A stretch of 64,000 nt of DNA from the NCBI GenBank assembly GCA_018647765.1, contig JABGSN010000002.1, positions 1-64,000 of the forward strand. Reading direction: 5' to 3'. The notes under the pieces are model-generated. The model had not been told where the DNA came from. It saw nothing but the letters and a program-made list of their open reading frames with translations, and did no database searches. Both the position numbers and the translations under genes were made by a program. Positions 1 to 9,672 of this stretch are shown here, one piece after another; positions within the stretch are counted from its first letter, which is position 1, and each line of letters starts with the position of its first letter. The DNA is from Oceanospirillaceae bacterium. GTDB lineage: Bacteria > Pseudomonadota > Gammaproteobacteria > Pseudomonadales > Balneatricaceae.

Positions 1-18
1 CACACAAGGAGCAACACA

Positions 19-444
19 GTGTCACAACACGGGTATTATTTAGAAGATTTAACCATAGGCATGACCTCAAGCTATGAAAAAACCATTAGTGGCGAAGACA
101 TAACTACGTTTGCGGCAGTGACCGGCGACACCAACCCTGTACACTTAGATGAGGCCTATGCTGCAACCACGATGTTTAAAGCCCGCATTGCCCATGGCAT
201 GCTTAGCGCCGGGTTAATTTCTACAGTGCTGGGCACTCAGTTGCCGGGGCCTGGGTGTATTTATCTAGACCAACAAATTAAGTTTCGAGCACCGGTGTAT
301 ATTAACGACACTGTGGTCGCCACGGTCACGGTTGAAGAAATAGACCCACGGCGCAGACGCGTCAGCCTTAAAACCCAGTGTTTTGTAAATGAAAAACTGG
401 TGGCTGACGGTAGCGCTTCGATGATGGTTGATAAGCGAGGTTAG
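19..444 (+). CDS. MaoC-like (R)-specific enoyl-CoA hydratase
   Basis: Hot-dog-fold hydratase of 141 aa, the usual size of single-domain PhaJ-type enzymes, which hydrate trans-2-enoyl-CoA to (R)-3-hydroxyacyl-CoA in the cytoplasm. The hydratase-2 motif is visible as TGDTNPVH at residues 35-42, with D37 and H42 as the expected catalytic pair. The start is GTG at 19, preceded by AAGGAG about 8 bases upstream. The acyl-CoA synthetase at 1683-3296 is close but on the other strand, so a fatty-acid role is family knowledge plus weak context. Upstream sequence is cut by the window edge, so operon partners are unknown. Confidence 0.85.
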   Translation: MSQHGYYLEDLTIGMTSSYEKTISGEDITTFAAVTGDTNPVHLDEAYAATTMFKARIAHGMLSAGLISTVLGTQLPGPGCIYLDQQIKFRAPVYINDTVVATVTVEEIDPRRRRVSLKTQCFVNEKLVADGSASMMVDKRG

Positions 445-449
445 TTGGT

Positions 450-1556
450 TTAGAGCTTAGCCGTTAGGCGTCTAATCTCTTCTTCCCTAGCAATCAAGGT
501 ACGTTGTAATTCGTTAAGTTTAGTGGTCACTTCTGAGTTTTCACTATCGCGAGATTTAAGTAAGGTACGCAAATCGGTCTCACGTCGAGCCGTATCAGAC
601 TTGTCGACGATGGTGCGCTTTTTAAGTTCTTTAATATCGAATTCGCGCTGCTGCAGCTCGTCTTCCAATCGTTTGAGACGGTTTGACGACGCCAGTGCCG
701 CGGTTGTCGACTTGGACATGTTACGAGATTGATTGGTGATTTCACCACGGTATTTACGCAACTCTTCGTCTTGGCTACGAATTTGGCTAAATTGGGTATC
801 GGACGTGACAGACGTACGAGCCAGTTCCCCTTGTAAATCTTGTACTTGGGCATTAAAGGCCGTTTCTTTTTTGCCCCATTCGTCACGCAATTTGTCTAAT
901 TGATGGCGATAGTAGCTGACTTTGCTCTCGACCTTACTAATGGTTTCTTGGTGACGCGCAGTTTCTTCGCGCATGCGATTATCAAGTTGTTTTTTAGCTT
1001 CGTCACTGCTGGCTTGCGCGCGCTCCATCTCGCCCTTATATTCTGCAACCTTGTACTCCATACTGCTAAGGTTGGTTTCCGTGGCTTGTAGGTTACTACG
1101 CAACATGGCGCGTTCGGCTTCTAAGTTTTTAAGGTTATGGGTATGTCCGCTAATTTGCGTGCGCAAGCGTTGATTTGAGTCTTCCAACGACTGCAGTTGA
1201 GATTTCGACAAATACAACTCATCTTCTAGCACAACACCCGCCTCAGAAATGACCTTATTATCTTTAGCTGTTAACTCAAGCTCTAAACGTGCGTCTTTGA
1301 GGGCATTTTCCCAAATCAACTGCACAGACTGATACACAGTATCGGGCACATCAGGCCTATTAGAAGGGGCAATACTGGTACGAAAAGCCACCTTACTTTC
1401 TTGTTCCATCCACCAGTGTTTGAGCTGATCTACTAATTCGTCAGACGCGTCAACTTGCAACTGATCTGCAATCACTTGCACGCTCACTTTTTGGCCGGCA
1501 AACATCAGTTTACTCGCCATTTTATAGATTGTAGCTGTATCGGTACGATCATCCAT
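450..1556 (-). CDS. KfrA-like DNA-binding coiled-coil protein
   Basis: Protein of 368 aa. The first ~80 residues resemble the KfrA N-terminal DNA-binding domain (short helices with the segment VSVQVIADQLQV and a Trp-rich WW end). From about residue 85 to the end it is a nearly continuous heptad-like coiled coil rich in E, K, Q, R and L, with no membrane segment or enzyme motif. I chose ATG at 1556 (MDDRTDT) because the upstream in-frame stretch (cysteine- and tryptophan-rich) does not look like protein and overlaps a terminator hairpin; GGAGA lies 12 bases upstream. KfrA proteins on plasmids bind DNA and form filaments; chromosomal homologues are poorly characterised. It converges with the MaoC gene, with five bases between the stop codons. 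Confidence 0.7.
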   Translation of the reverse strand: MDDRTDTATIYKMASKLMFAGQKVSVQVIADQLQVDASDELVDQLKHWWMEQESKVAFRTSIAPSNRPDVPDTVYQSVQLIWENALKDARLELELTAKDNKVISEAGVVLEDELYLSKSQLQSLEDSNQRLRTQISGHTHNLKNLEAERAMLRSNLQATETNLSSMEYKVAEYKGEMERAQASSDEAKKQLDNRMREETARHQETISKVESKVSYYRHQLDKLRDEWGKKETAFNAQVQDLQGELARTSVTSDTQFSQIRSQDEELRKYRGEITNQSRNMSKSTTAALASSNRLKRLEDELQQREFDIKELKKRTIVDKSDTARRETDLRTLLKSRDSENSEVTTKLNELQRTLIAREEEIRRLTAKL

Positions 1557-1577
1557 GGTGGTAACAAATCTCCAAAT

Positions 1578-1610
1578 AAAAAAACACCAGCACAGGTTTG
1601 GACCGGTGTT
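1578..1610 (-). terminator. Rho-independent terminator of the acyl-CoA synthetase gene
   Basis: On the minus strand AACACC (1610-1605) pairs with GGTGTT (1588-1583) and is followed by a run of T residues (1584-1578). It lies downstream of the acyl-CoA synthetase gene and just before the KfrA-like start. The loop is long (16 bases), so strength is uncertain. Confidence 0.55.
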
Positions 1611-1682
1611 GTGTAAGGCCACTAACTCAGGCTAAAAGTTTACCTTGTCGGTGCGCAATAGCAATAAAAAATGCCAGTTTTG

Positions 1683-3296
1683 TTAGGCTGGGACCATCTG
1701 CCGCAATACGTATTTTTGTATTTTGCCCGTGGCCGTTTTAGGTAACGCACCAAACACCACATGTTTAGGCACTTTAAAACGCGCCATATTGGTTCTGCAA
1801 TGCTGTATGAGCTCTTCTTCGGTCGCACTTTCACCCTCTTTCAGCTCCACAAAAACACATGGTGTTTCGCCCCACTTTTCGTCAGGTCTAGCCACAACTG
1901 CTGCTTCTAGCACTGCTGGATGCTGATATAGAACCCCTTCTATTTCGATGGAAGAAATATTTTCACCACCAGAAATAATAATGTCTTTAGCGCGGTCTTT
2001 AATCTCCATATAGCCGTCTTCGTGCCACACGGCTAAATCACCCGAGTGGAACCAACCGTCTGCAAACGCTTCTTCGGTGGCCGTTGGGTTTTTTAAATAG
2101 CCTTTCATCACCATATTGCCGCGCAAACAAATCTCACCAATGGTTTCGCCATCTTTAGGCACAGGCGTCATGGTTTGCGTATTCATCACCACATGGTCTT
2201 CCTGATTAGGCCCACGCACGCCTTGACGCGCCTTAACCGCAGCCTGCTCTGGGGTAGATAAATGACCCCAGCGATCTTCTTGCCATTCACAAATAACACA
2301 AGCACCAAAGGTTTCGGTAAGGCCATAAACATGGGTTACATCAAACCCGAGATCTTGCATGGCTTCAATAACCGCTGCTGGCGGCGCTGCACCGGCAGTC
2401 ATTACCTTAACTTGATGATTAATGCCTTGCTTGTGCTGCGAGTCAGCATTATTGATCATATTGAGCACAATCGGTGCACCACCAAAGTGAGTTACCTTCT
2501 CTTGCTTAATGAGCTGCAACATAATTTCTGGTCTAAGGTGCCGGATAAACACATTAGTGCCCGCCAATAGCGCCGTAGTCCAGGGAAAACACCAACCATT
2601 ACAGTGGAACATTGGCACCACGGTCATAAAGGTAGGAAATTTGGGCATATCCCAAGACAAGGCCATGTTCATGGCCGTAAGGTAGGCCCCTCGGTGGTGA
2701 TACACCACACCCTTAGGGTTGCCGGTCGTGCCAGAGGTGTAATTTAGGCTAATCGCCTGCCATTCGTCTTCCGGCATATGCCAGGCTGCACACTCATCGC
2801 CTGCCAGCGCTAAATCTTCGTAGGTCGCTGTACCGATAAGCCGACCACCAGTATAGGTAGGGTCATCAATATCAATCACTATTGGGCGGGTGTTGCTCAA
2901 GTTAAGCGCCTCAGCTACAACCTCAGAAAACTCGCGGTCAACCATCACTAACTTGGTTTCTGCATGATCGAAAATAAAGGCGATGGTGGCTGCATCTAAG
3001 CGCGTATTGATCGCGTTCAGCACGGCACCGGCCATAGGCACACTATAATGGCTTTCGAACAGTTCCGGGCCGTTATGGGCCACCACCGACACAGTATCTC
3101 CCAAACCTATACCATGCTGTTGCAATGCTGCAGACATACTGCTGCAGCGCTGGTAGGTTTGTAACCAGGTACGTCGAAGATCGCCATAAACTTGAGCCGT
3201 GCGGGTGGGGTAAACTTCGGCGGCGCGCTTAAGTAACGATAAAGGCGATAGGCTTTGAAAGTTAGCCTGATTTTTTGCAAGATCGGTGTCGTACAT
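1683..3296 (-). CDS. AMP-forming acyl-CoA synthetase (AlkK/DmdB type)
   Basis: Adenylate-forming ligase that activates a carboxylic acid with ATP and CoA. Of 537 aa, it shows the AMP/ATP P-loop YTSGTTGNPKG at residues 186-196, the GLTETFG A5-type motif near 330, the A7/A8 region (SGDLAVWHEDGY, then KDRAKDIIISGGENIS) near 410-440 and the adenylation lysine K525 in TATGKIQK. The closest remembered families are medium-chain AlkK-type ligases and the methylmercaptopropionate-CoA ligase DmdB of marine bacteria; the substrate cannot be told from sequence alone. Start at ATG 3296 (MYDTDLAKN) matches family length; a longer in-frame start at 3344 adds an atypical N-terminus. Shine-Dalgarno is weak. 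Confidence 0.85.
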   Translation of the reverse strand: MYDTDLAKNQANFQSLSPLSLLKRAAEVYPTRTAQVYGDLRRTWLQTYQRCSSMSAALQQHGIGLGDTVSVVAHNGPELFESHYSVPMAGAVLNAINTRLDAATIAFIFDHAETKLVMVDREFSEVVAEALNLSNTRPIVIDIDDPTYTGGRLIGTATYEDLALAGDECAAWHMPEDEWQAISLNYTSGTTGNPKGVVYHHRGAYLTAMNMALSWDMPKFPTFMTVVPMFHCNGWCFPWTTALLAGTNVFIRHLRPEIMLQLIKQEKVTHFGGAPIVLNMINNADSQHKQGINHQVKVMTAGAAPPAAVIEAMQDLGFDVTHVYGLTETFGACVICEWQEDRWGHLSTPEQAAVKARQGVRGPNQEDHVVMNTQTMTPVPKDGETIGEICLRGNMVMKGYLKNPTATEEAFADGWFHSGDLAVWHEDGYMEIKDRAKDIIISGGENISSIEIEGVLYQHPAVLEAAVVARPDEKWGETPCVFVELKEGESATEEELIQHCRTNMARFKVPKHVVFGALPKTATGKIQKYVLRQMVPA

Positions 3297-3390
3297 ATAC
3301 TGACTCAATAACAAGAGATTAAAACGCCAGCTTAACCAAACCACGCACCGAACACCAGCTGGGCATTGGTCGCAACCGATGGCTCAGGCC

Positions 3391-4359
3391 TCAGCTACTC
3401 AAGCGGTCAACCGCTGCTTGTAATCGTTGATCGAGTGGCGCTCGTACGTCGATTTTCTTGTCTGTGCTAGGATCAACCAAGCGCAACTGTGCCGCATGTA
3501 AGAATAAACGGTTTAATCCTAGCTTACGTTGCTGTTGGTTGGCTTCGTCTAGGCCGTACTTAGGATCACCAATAATTGGGTGGCCCATATGCTGACAATG
3601 GACCCGAATTTGATGGGTCCGGCCAGTGATCGGCTTAGCTTCAACCAAAGTAAATTGACCCAGGGTTTGCAATATCCGATAGCGTGTAATACAGCGCTTC
3701 CCTTGTTGATCGACACGCACCATGCGCTCACCGGATTGCACCACATTTTTTAGTAGCGGTGCATCAACCTTTTGGCACCCTTTTGGCCAGCCGCCGATCA
3801 CCAACGCGTGATACACTTTGTCGATACCACCCTCGCGCAGCTGGGCATGAATAGCTCTAAGGGTAGAACGTTTTTTGGCCACCATAATACAACCCGACGT
3901 GTCCCTGTCTAGGCGGTGTACTAACTCCAAAGCTCTTTCGTTGGGGTACAGTTGGCGCAAGCTTTCGATCAAACCAAGATTAATACCACTGCCGCCATGC
4001 ACTGCTAAACCGTGGGGTTTATTAACAATAATCAAGCCTGGGCTTTCGTACAAAATCGCATCTCGAAGCTGCTTTTCTAAGCCTTTGCTCACCGCTGCCG
4101 GGGCATTAGGTTCTGGCAGCTTTACCGGCGGCACACGCACGACATCACCATCTTTAAGCTTATAATCGGGCTTAATACGGCCCTTATTAACCCGCACTTC
4201 GCCTTTTCTCACAATGCGGTAGATTAAGCTTTTAGGAGCACCCTTGAGCTGAGTAATAAGAAAGTTATCAATACGCTGGCCGGCCCTATCATCGTCAATA
4301 ATGACAAATTTAACGGCAGTCGCCGTGAGTGGAGGCGCAGAGGTTAGTTTTTGTGGCAT
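3391..4359 (-). CDS. rluC: 23S rRNA pseudouridine(955/2504/2580) synthase RluC
   Basis: RluA-family pseudouridine synthase of 322 aa. An S4 RNA-binding domain (about residues 25-85, with GQRIDNFL and RIVRKGEVRVN) precedes the catalytic domain. The signature HRLDRDTSG at 148-156 holds the catalytic aspartate D151, and the KPITGRTHQIRVH segment lies near 245. RluC isomerises three uridines of the large-subunit rRNA. It is divergent from rne across a ~580-base spacer, the same arrangement as in E. coli and Pseudomonas, which supports RluC over RluD. Confidence 0.93.
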   Translation of the reverse strand: MPQKLTSAPPLTATAVKFVIIDDDRAGQRIDNFLITQLKGAPKSLIYRIVRKGEVRVNKGRIKPDYKLKDGDVVRVPPVKLPEPNAPAAVSKGLEKQLRDAILYESPGLIIVNKPHGLAVHGGSGINLGLIESLRQLYPNERALELVHRLDRDTSGCIMVAKKRSTLRAIHAQLREGGIDKVYHALVIGGWPKGCQKVDAPLLKNVVQSGERMVRVDQQGKRCITRYRILQTLGQFTLVEAKPITGRTHQIRVHCQHMGHPIIGDPKYGLDEANQQQRKLGLNRLFLHAAQLRLVDPSTDKKIDVRAPLDQRLQAAVDRLSS

Positions 4360-4937
4360 AAATGAAGAACTGATGATGTTATTAATTGCGAGTGGTGGAG
4401 GCGAATGGTAACATAGAGGCCACTGAAACTAACACAATTTCAGTCACACAATATTTTGGTGGGGTCTGACAAACCCAGCCCGTTGATTTTGCCGTTTAAA
4501 CAAAGCTCATTAAATAGCTCCGCAAAATCCAAATGAAATAGGCTGTAACTCGGGTTTCCCAAGTTATTTAAAGTAAAACCACCCGTTTTACCCAGTTACG
4601 GCGAATTAATTTATGCTTGGTGTTTAGGTGTAGAAGTACCCTACCCATGGACCGGTCTGAAGCAACAAAAGTAACGCTTAGCGCAAGCGCAGACAAACAT
4701 AGAATAAACAGAGCTTCTCGTTTCAGTGAGACGCTGCTGGTGAGCTAACCCATTGGTTAGCCTATGTATGCAATTGCCTATCTAACAGACCAATAACATA
4801 ATGTGCCCTGCTCTGCAGCGCATGTTTATCCGAGAAGGTAGCGGTTTCCTGCGCCGTCAGGGCTGATATATAGCCCTAGTACGCCCGTAAACATATTAAT
4901 TGCCGTAGGGTAAATGGGTTTCAAGACATTGAAAACC
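4360..4937 (+). promoter_or_regulatory. Long rne leader / rluC-rne divergent promoter region
   Basis: About 580 bases without a gene. It holds several hairpins: GTAAAAC/GTTTTAC around 4570-4590, an AACT...AGTT stem with GGG/CCC just before it (about 4543-4562), enclosed by GTAACT...AGTTAC, and AGGGCT/AGCCCT at about 4859-4876. TACCCTAC (4637-4644) is an exact complement of GTAGGGTA (4905-4912) next to the first possible start codon (4914). In E. coli the rne 5' untranslated region is structured and mediates feedback control by RNase E; here the length and folding fit a similar leader, but promoter positions were not resolved. Confidence 0.5.
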
Positions 4938-7622
4938 ATGAAAAGAATGCTCATTAATGCAACTCATCCAGAAGAGTTGCGCGTTGCACTGGTCGATGGC
5001 CAGCGTATGTACGACCTAGATATTGAATCTGGCGATCGTGAACAGAAAAAAGCCAACATTTACCGTGGCCGTATCACCCGTGTTGAACCTAGCCTAGAAG
5101 CTGCGTTTGTCGACTACGGTTCTGAACGTCACGGCTTTTTACCGCTTAAAGAAATTTCCAAACAATACTTTAAAGACCCATCACAAAGCAGTCGCTCAAG
5201 CATCCGCGAACTAGTTAAAGAAGGTCAAGAAATTGTTGTTCAAGTGGACAAAGAAGAACGTGGCAACAAAGGCGCAGCCTTAACCACATTCATCAGTTTA
5301 GCAGGTCGTTATTTGGTACTGATGCCAAACAACCCCCGTGCTGGCGGCATCTCACGTCGCATTGAGGGCGAAGAGCGCTCACAATTACGCGACGTAATGA
5401 ATCAGCTCACAGTGCCTGCAGACTCTGGCGTTATTGTCCGTACTGCTGGCATTGGCCGCAGTGCCGAAGAAATTCAGTGGGACCTAGACTACCTTCAGCA
5501 GTTGTGGGAGTCCATCACCACAGCCTCCAACAAACAAGCTGCACCCTTTTTAATCTACCAAGAAAGCAACGTTATCATTCGCGCCATGCGTGATTACCTA
5601 CGCCAGGACATTGGCGAAGTATTGATCGACGAGCCTAAGGTATATCAAGACGTATTAAGCTTCGTACAGCAGGTTATGCCGAGCTACGAAAATAAGATCA
5701 AGTTTTACGAACAAGAAATCCCGTTATTCAATCGTTTTCAGATCGAATCACAGATTGAAACCGCGTTTCAACGCGAAGTAACCTTACCTTCTGGTGGCGC
5801 GATTGTTATCGACCCCACTGAAGCACTTGTCTCCATCGACATCAACTCAGCCCGTGCCACCAAAGGCAGTGACATCGAAGAAACGGCGCTTAACACCAAC
5901 CTAGAAGCTGCTGAAGAAGTGGCGCGCCAGTTACGCCTGCGTGACATGGGTGGCTTGGTAGTGATCGACTTTATCGATATGGGTCCTATGCGCAACCAAC
6001 GCGCTGTTGAAAACAAGTTACGCGACAGTCTCAAGCTAGACCGAGCTCGCGTACAAGTCGGTCGCATTTCACGCTTTGGTTTGATGGAAATGTCACGCCA
6101 GCGCTTACGCCCTTCATTAGGTGAAACATCCGGTATTGTTTGTCCTCGCTGTAGTGGCCAAGGCAGCATCCGAGACGTTGCATCGTTAGCATTGTCGATC
6201 ATTCGTTTAATTAACGAAGAGGCCAACAAGGACCGTTCAGCTGAGATTCGTGCAGTATTACCAGTTAATATGGCAACTTACCTGCTCAATGAAAAGCGTG
6301 CAGAAATTTTGGAAGTAGAGAAAACCGCCAACGTCCGCGTGGTGATTATCCCTAACCCACAAATGGATACCCCGCACTTTGAAGTGAGCCGCCTAAGGGA
6401 CGATAGCGACGCTGCTCAAGCCGGTGAAACCAGCTACGAAATCGATCTAGTTCAGCATCATTTTGACGCTAAAGAGTTTGACTCAAAAACGCCTATCGCC
6501 ATGGAAAAGCCTGCTGTACAGAGCATCCAGCCAGCTAAACCAGCACCGCAAGCAGCCGCCCCTGTCGAAGCCAAGGCCAAGCCAGCCCCTGTTGCTGCAA
6601 TCAAATCAGAAGGTCTGGCGACTCGCATCATGCGCTCTTTAGGCCGTTTGATTAGTAGCGACTCAAGCAGCAAAACCAAGGCCGACCCAGCCGCCCCTGC
6701 GAAAGTCGTTGATTCTCGTAGTGACGCACGTAAAGACGCTCGCAATGGCGGCCAGCGTCGCAATCAAAATGATGACCGCCGTCGAGGTCGTAATGGTAAT
6801 CGCCGCAATGATTCCCGCAACGAAAAACGTGATGACTCCCGCAACAGCTCTCGCAATGAAGGCCGCACACAAGAACGTAAAAACGATCGTGGTGACGACA
6901 AACGTAATAACCGCCGTCAAGACAACCGCAATAAGGCACGTGATGTTAAACCGGCCGAAGTGGATGTTGAAGTTCAAGCTAACGTGGTACCAGAGGAAGC
7001 TTATGAGTCAACGGCCAATCGCACCCGTGATCAAAAGCGTCGTCGCGACCGTACGGGCAAACGTAGCAACCCTAAGCCTCGTGTAGAGCAAATTGAAAAA
7101 GCAGCTGAAGTAACGCAAGAGGTCGCTGTAGAGGAAATATCAGCGGCTCCAGTCAATACTGAAGCAAAGGCTGAAACCACTGAAAAGAAGCCGCGCCAAC
7201 GTAAGCCACGCGAACGTAAGCCTAAAGCAGCTAAGGTTGCAACCACAGCAGAAGCACCTGCCGCGGTTGAAGCAGCAGTGGAAGTGAAAGCCGAAGCGTC
7301 TGCCGCAGTGGAAGTAACACCAGCAGTGGAAGTAAAAACTGAAGCACCAGCCGCAGTGGAAACAACGCCAGCCGAGGAAGTGAACACTGAAGCTCCTGCC
7401 GCAATGGAAGCAACACCAGCCGAGGAAGTAAAAACTGAAGCTCCTGTCGCAATGGAAGCAACGCTAGAAGTGAACGCCGAAGCACCTGCCGTTGAGTCAG
7501 TGATTGTAGACACCCCGGTCGCTGCCACCAGCTCAGAACCAAAGCGTGCCCACAACGACCCACGTGAAAAGCGTCGCCGCGCTAAGGCTGAAGCAGAACA
7601 AGCTGCAGCCAAGCAGGGCTAA
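4938..7622 (+). CDS. rne: Ribonuclease E
   Basis: Essential endoribonuclease that cuts single-stranded RNA, matures rRNA and tRNA and scaffolds the degradosome at the inner membrane. Of 894 aa, the N-terminal half carries the S1 domain (about 35-120), the catalytic aspartates D301 (in [11 protein letters not shown]) and D344 (in VIDFIDM), equivalent to E. coli D303 and D346, and the Zn-link CPRCSGQG with C402 and C405. The C-terminal half is disordered: an Arg/Asn/Asp-rich RNA-binding stretch (about 595-720) and Ala/Glu/Val repeats (about 765-860). Start chosen at 4938 because MKRMLINA matches the conserved N-terminus; ATG 4914 would add eight residues and has only TAGGG close by. Its stop overlaps the murB stop by three bases. 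Confidence 0.96.
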   Translation: MKRMLINATHPEELRVALVDGQRMYDLDIESGDREQKKANIYRGRITRVEPSLEAAFVDYGSERHGFLPLKEISKQYFKDPSQSSRSSIRELVKEGQEIVVQVDKEERGNKGAALTTFISLAGRYLVLMPNNPRAGGISRRIEGEERSQLRDVMNQLTVPADSGVIVRTAGIGRSAEEIQWDLDYLQQLWESITTASNKQAAPFLIYQESNVIIRAMRDYLRQDIGEVLIDEPKVYQDVLSFVQQVMPSYENKIKFYEQEIPLFNRFQIESQIETAFQREVTLPSGGAIVIDPTEALVSIDINSARATKGSDIEETALNTNLEAAEEVARQLRLRDMGGLVVIDFIDMGPMRNQRAVENKLRDSLKLDRARVQVGRISRFGLMEMSRQRLRPSLGETSGIVCPRCSGQGSIRDVASLALSIIRLINEEANKDRSAEIRAVLPVNMATYLLNEKRAEILEVEKTANVRVVIIPNPQMDTPHFEVSRLRDDSDAAQAGETSYEIDLVQHHFDAKEFDSKTPIAMEKPAVQSIQPAKPAPQAAAPVEAKAKPAPVAAIKSEGLATRIMRSLGRLISSDSSSKTKADPAAPAKVVDSRSDARKDARNGGQRRNQNDDRRRGRNGNRRNDSRNEKRDDSRNSSRNEGRTQERKNDRGDDKRNNRRQDNRNKARDVKPAEVDVEVQANVVPEEAYESTANRTRDQKRRRDRTGKRSNPKPRVEQIEKAAEVTQEVAVEEISAAPVNTEAKAETTEKKPRQRKPRERKPKAAKVATTAEAPAAVEAAVEVKAEASAAVEVTPAVEVKTEAPAAVETTPAEEVNTEAPAAMEATPAEEVKTEAPVAMEATLEVNAEAPAVESVIVDTPVAATSSEPKRAHNDPREKRRRAKAEAEQAAAKQG
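7228..7500 (+). repeat. Degenerate tandem repeats in the RNase E C-terminus
   Basis: About five imperfect in-frame repeats of roughly 16 residues with the pattern [13 protein letters not shown]-x-T-P-A-E-E encode the acidic, alanine-rich tail of RNase E. Nucleotide repeats of about 48 bases are still recognisable (for example GAAGCTCCTG and GCAATGGAAGCAAC recur), which suggests recent slippage expansion. Confidence 0.75.
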
Positions 7623-8680
7623 CTAAGCCAAAACTCACCTCGGCTGTCAAACAGCCGAGGTTCTATATCCAATACCACATCAAACCTTGCCAACACGTCA
7701 GCCTGAATACGCTGAGCTAGAGCCAACACCTCACCACCGGTGACTGCGGCACCCGTTGCCACCAATACCAGCGCCTGCAATTGATGCACACCCACGCCGT
7801 CCTGGCTATACCCCTTCCAACCTAATTGATCAATTAACCACCCCGCTGCCAACTTAAAACCGCCTTCCTCAAGTTTGTAAGCTACCAACTCAGGCCACTG
7901 CTGCTCAATTTTTGCCGTTTGATGCGCACTTACAATGGGGTTTTTGAAAAAGCTACCGACATTAGGGAGTTGCTTGGGATCTGGCAACTTTGATTGCCGG
8001 ATGTGAATCACAGCATCACGTATCTGCTGCCCGGTTGCGGCCTCAGGCGGCTGGCCCGTCATCGACTCAATGGTGTGAGCGATGATTCCGTAGCTCAGTT
8101 GTGCTGGTTTATTTCCTGCTACGCGGTGACCCAATTGAAGGTTTACCCGCATCACGATCCAATGCGGCTGGCGTTTAAAAATACTGTCTCGATAACCAAA
8201 CTCGCAGGCCTTTGCCGTCAATTTAAAACAGGATCCGGTATTAAAGTCGAACACATCGACCCAACGCAGGCTCTGCTTAACCTCAACCCCATAGGCACCA
8301 ATATTTTGTATTGGTGCAGCGCCCACTTGCCCGGGAATGAGCGACAAATTTTCTAACCCGCTAGCACCTCGTGTGACCGATTCCGCCACCAACGCATCCC
8401 ACTCACAGCCACTTTCTGCACACACCTCTAACCCATCAGTGTGTGATGTCCAATCAAGTTTTGACATAGCCATCAGCATCACTAAACCGACAAAATCTTG
8501 CGTCAGCACTAGGTTGCTTCCACCGCCTATTAATAACCACGGACATCCTTGCAAGCGACAAAAGTCACGCGCATCATGTAGGTCCTGCAGGTTGTTTATA
8601 AGCATAAAGAATGCGGCCTGCACGTCAATACCCAACGTGTTGTAGGCTTTGAGGCTGACATTTTTTTGCGGCTTAATCAT
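7619..8680 (-). CDS. murB: UDP-N-acetylenolpyruvoylglucosamine reductase MurB
   Basis: Cytoplasmic FAD enzyme that reduces UDP-GlcNAc-enolpyruvate to UDP-MurNAc in peptidoglycan synthesis. It is a type I (E. coli-like) MurB of 353 aa: FAD-binding [11 protein letters not shown] near 50-60, R164 in YRDSIFK, S243 in VGSFFKNP (proton donor) and E340 in LDIEPRL. The start ATG at 8680 overlaps the kdsB stop as ATGA. The last codons form the hairpin described at 7637-7661. Confidence 0.95.
   Translation of the reverse strand: MIKPQKNVSLKAYNTLGIDVQAAFFMLINNLQDLHDARDFCRLQGCPWLLIGGGSNLVLTQDFVGLVMLMAMSKLDWTSHTDGLEVCAESGCEWDALVAESVTRGASGLENLSLIPGQVGAAPIQNIGAYGVEVKQSLRWVDVFDFNTGSCFKLTAKACEFGYRDSIFKRQPHWIVMRVNLQLGHRVAGNKPAQLSYGIIAHTIESMTGQPPEAATGQQIRDAVIHIRQSKLPDPKQLPNVGSFFKNPIVSAHQTAKIEQQWPELVAYKLEEGGFKLAAGWLIDQLGWKGYSQDGVGVHQLQALVLVATGAAVTGGEVLALAQRIQADVLARFDVVLDIEPRLFDSRGEFWLS
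7637..7661 (+). terminator. Hairpin at rne 3' end inside murB
   Basis: Perfect 10-bp stem ACCTCGGCTG / CAGCCGAGGT with a 5-base loop, 15 bases after the rne stop, followed by TTCTATAT. The same bases encode residues P341-G348 of MurB on the other strand. The T tract is broken, so it may be a weak terminator or a 3'-end stabilising hairpin. Confidence 0.5.
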
Positions 8681-9465
8681 GGGTTAACAAGGTTCTCGCT
8701 TTTGGCTAAAAAAGCACGCATATCTTCTAAATCTTCTAATGTATCCACCCCCGCAGGCATACCACCTGGGGCCACATCAACATGAATCAATTCACCGTGA
8801 TGCAAGGCTCTGAGTTGTTCTAAGCTTTCTAATGCCTCATTAATCGCCTGCGGCCACGTAACATAGCGGTGTAACAACCCAACTCGGTAGGCATATAGCC
8901 CAATGTGTCGCAGGTAAACCTCGCCAGCAGCAAGACGTTGAACCCCACTTGACATATCGCTTGGCCACTGTCTGTCCCATGGTAGTGGTGCTCTGGAGAA
9001 ATACATAGCCATATTGGCTAGATTACGCACCAATTTGACCGCATTGGAGTCAAACACCTGTTTCGGGTCAGTGATGGGTTCTGCTAAGGTGGCGATTGCG
9101 GCTTTTGGATGTTGCGCCAAATTAGCCGCCACTTGGTTGATTAACTGGGGAGGAATCAGCGGTTCGTCACCCTGCACGTTAACGATAATATGTGAATCGG
9201 GCAAAGCGAGAGTTTGCACCACTTCTTGCAGCCGATCAGTACCGGTAGGATGGGTTTTAGACGTCATCACAACCTGATCACAAAAACCGTTGGCATGGGC
9301 CAAAATATCGCTGTGATCTGTGGCGATATAGACCTTCTTCGCATCACTCTTACACGCCTGTTGGTAGACGCGCTGTAACATGCTGGTACCGGCAATATCC
9401 ATCAACGGCTTACCCGGCAGGCGGCTCGACTGGTAGCGCGCCGGGATGATGACCGAAAATGCCAT
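8677..9465 (-). CDS. kdsB: 3-deoxy-manno-octulosonate cytidylyltransferase KdsB
   Basis: Activates Kdo with CTP to CMP-Kdo for attachment to lipid A. Of 262 aa, it has the nucleotidyltransferase N-terminus IPARYQSSRLPGKPL (residues 7-21), THPTGTDR near 75, and NVQGDEPLI near 98-106, all diagnostic for KdsB. It sits in a tight ycaR-kdsB-murB run: its ATG overlaps the ycaR stop as TAATG and its TGA overlaps the murB ATG. Confidence 0.95.
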   Translation of the reverse strand: MAFSVIIPARYQSSRLPGKPLMDIAGTSMLQRVYQQACKSDAKKVYIATDHSDILAHANGFCDQVVMTSKTHPTGTDRLQEVVQTLALPDSHIIVNVQGDEPLIPPQLINQVAANLAQHPKAAIATLAEPITDPKQVFDSNAVKLVRNLANMAMYFSRAPLPWDRQWPSDMSSGVQRLAAGEVYLRHIGLYAYRVGLLHRYVTWPQAINEALESLEQLRALHHGELIHVDVAPGGMPAGVDTLEDLEDMRAFLAKSENLVNP

Positions 9466-9647
9466 TACACGTGTTTCTCGGATTCGGTCATGGGCCGAGC
9501 TTGCGCTTCTAGCAACACAGGAATACCCGCATCAATAGGGTAAGCCAAACCACTAGCCGGGCAAAACAGCTCATTGCTTGCTTGGTTGTAAAATAATTGG
9601 CCGTGACTCACTGGGCAGGCCAGCACTTCAAGTAATTTCTTATCCAT
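9465..9647 (-). CDS. ycaR: Trm112-family small protein (YcaR-like)
   Basis: Protein of 60 aa with the YcaR/Trm112 pattern LLEVLACPV ... NELFCPASGLAYPIDAGIPVLLE, always found between lpxK and kdsB in gammaproteobacteria. Its exact role is not established; Trm112 proteins activate methyltransferases. The usual CPVC pair is C11-P-V-S14 here, so one of the zinc-ligand cysteines of E. coli YcaR is a serine; only C11 and C29 remain. AAGGAA precedes ATG 9647 at good spacing. Confidence 0.85.
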   Translation of the reverse strand: MDKKLLEVLACPVSHGQLFYNQASNELFCPASGLAYPIDAGIPVLLEAQARPMTESEKHV

Positions 9648-9672
9648 GGGGTTCCTTTTGTAGCGCTAGCGG

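Noticed and set aside
5768-6229. A 153-residue open frame antisense to rne
   Set aside because: Covers the most conserved catalytic part of RNase E on the other strand, with no start signal.
7228-7500. CRISPR-like regular repeats
   Set aside because: Repeats are in frame, coding and without unique spacers; no cas genes in the window.
7031-7612. A 193-residue open frame on the minus strand opposite the RNase E tail
   Set aside because: It is the antisense of the Ala/Glu repeat region, is low-complexity (Ala/Ser/Thr) and has no ribosome site; a shadow of rne.
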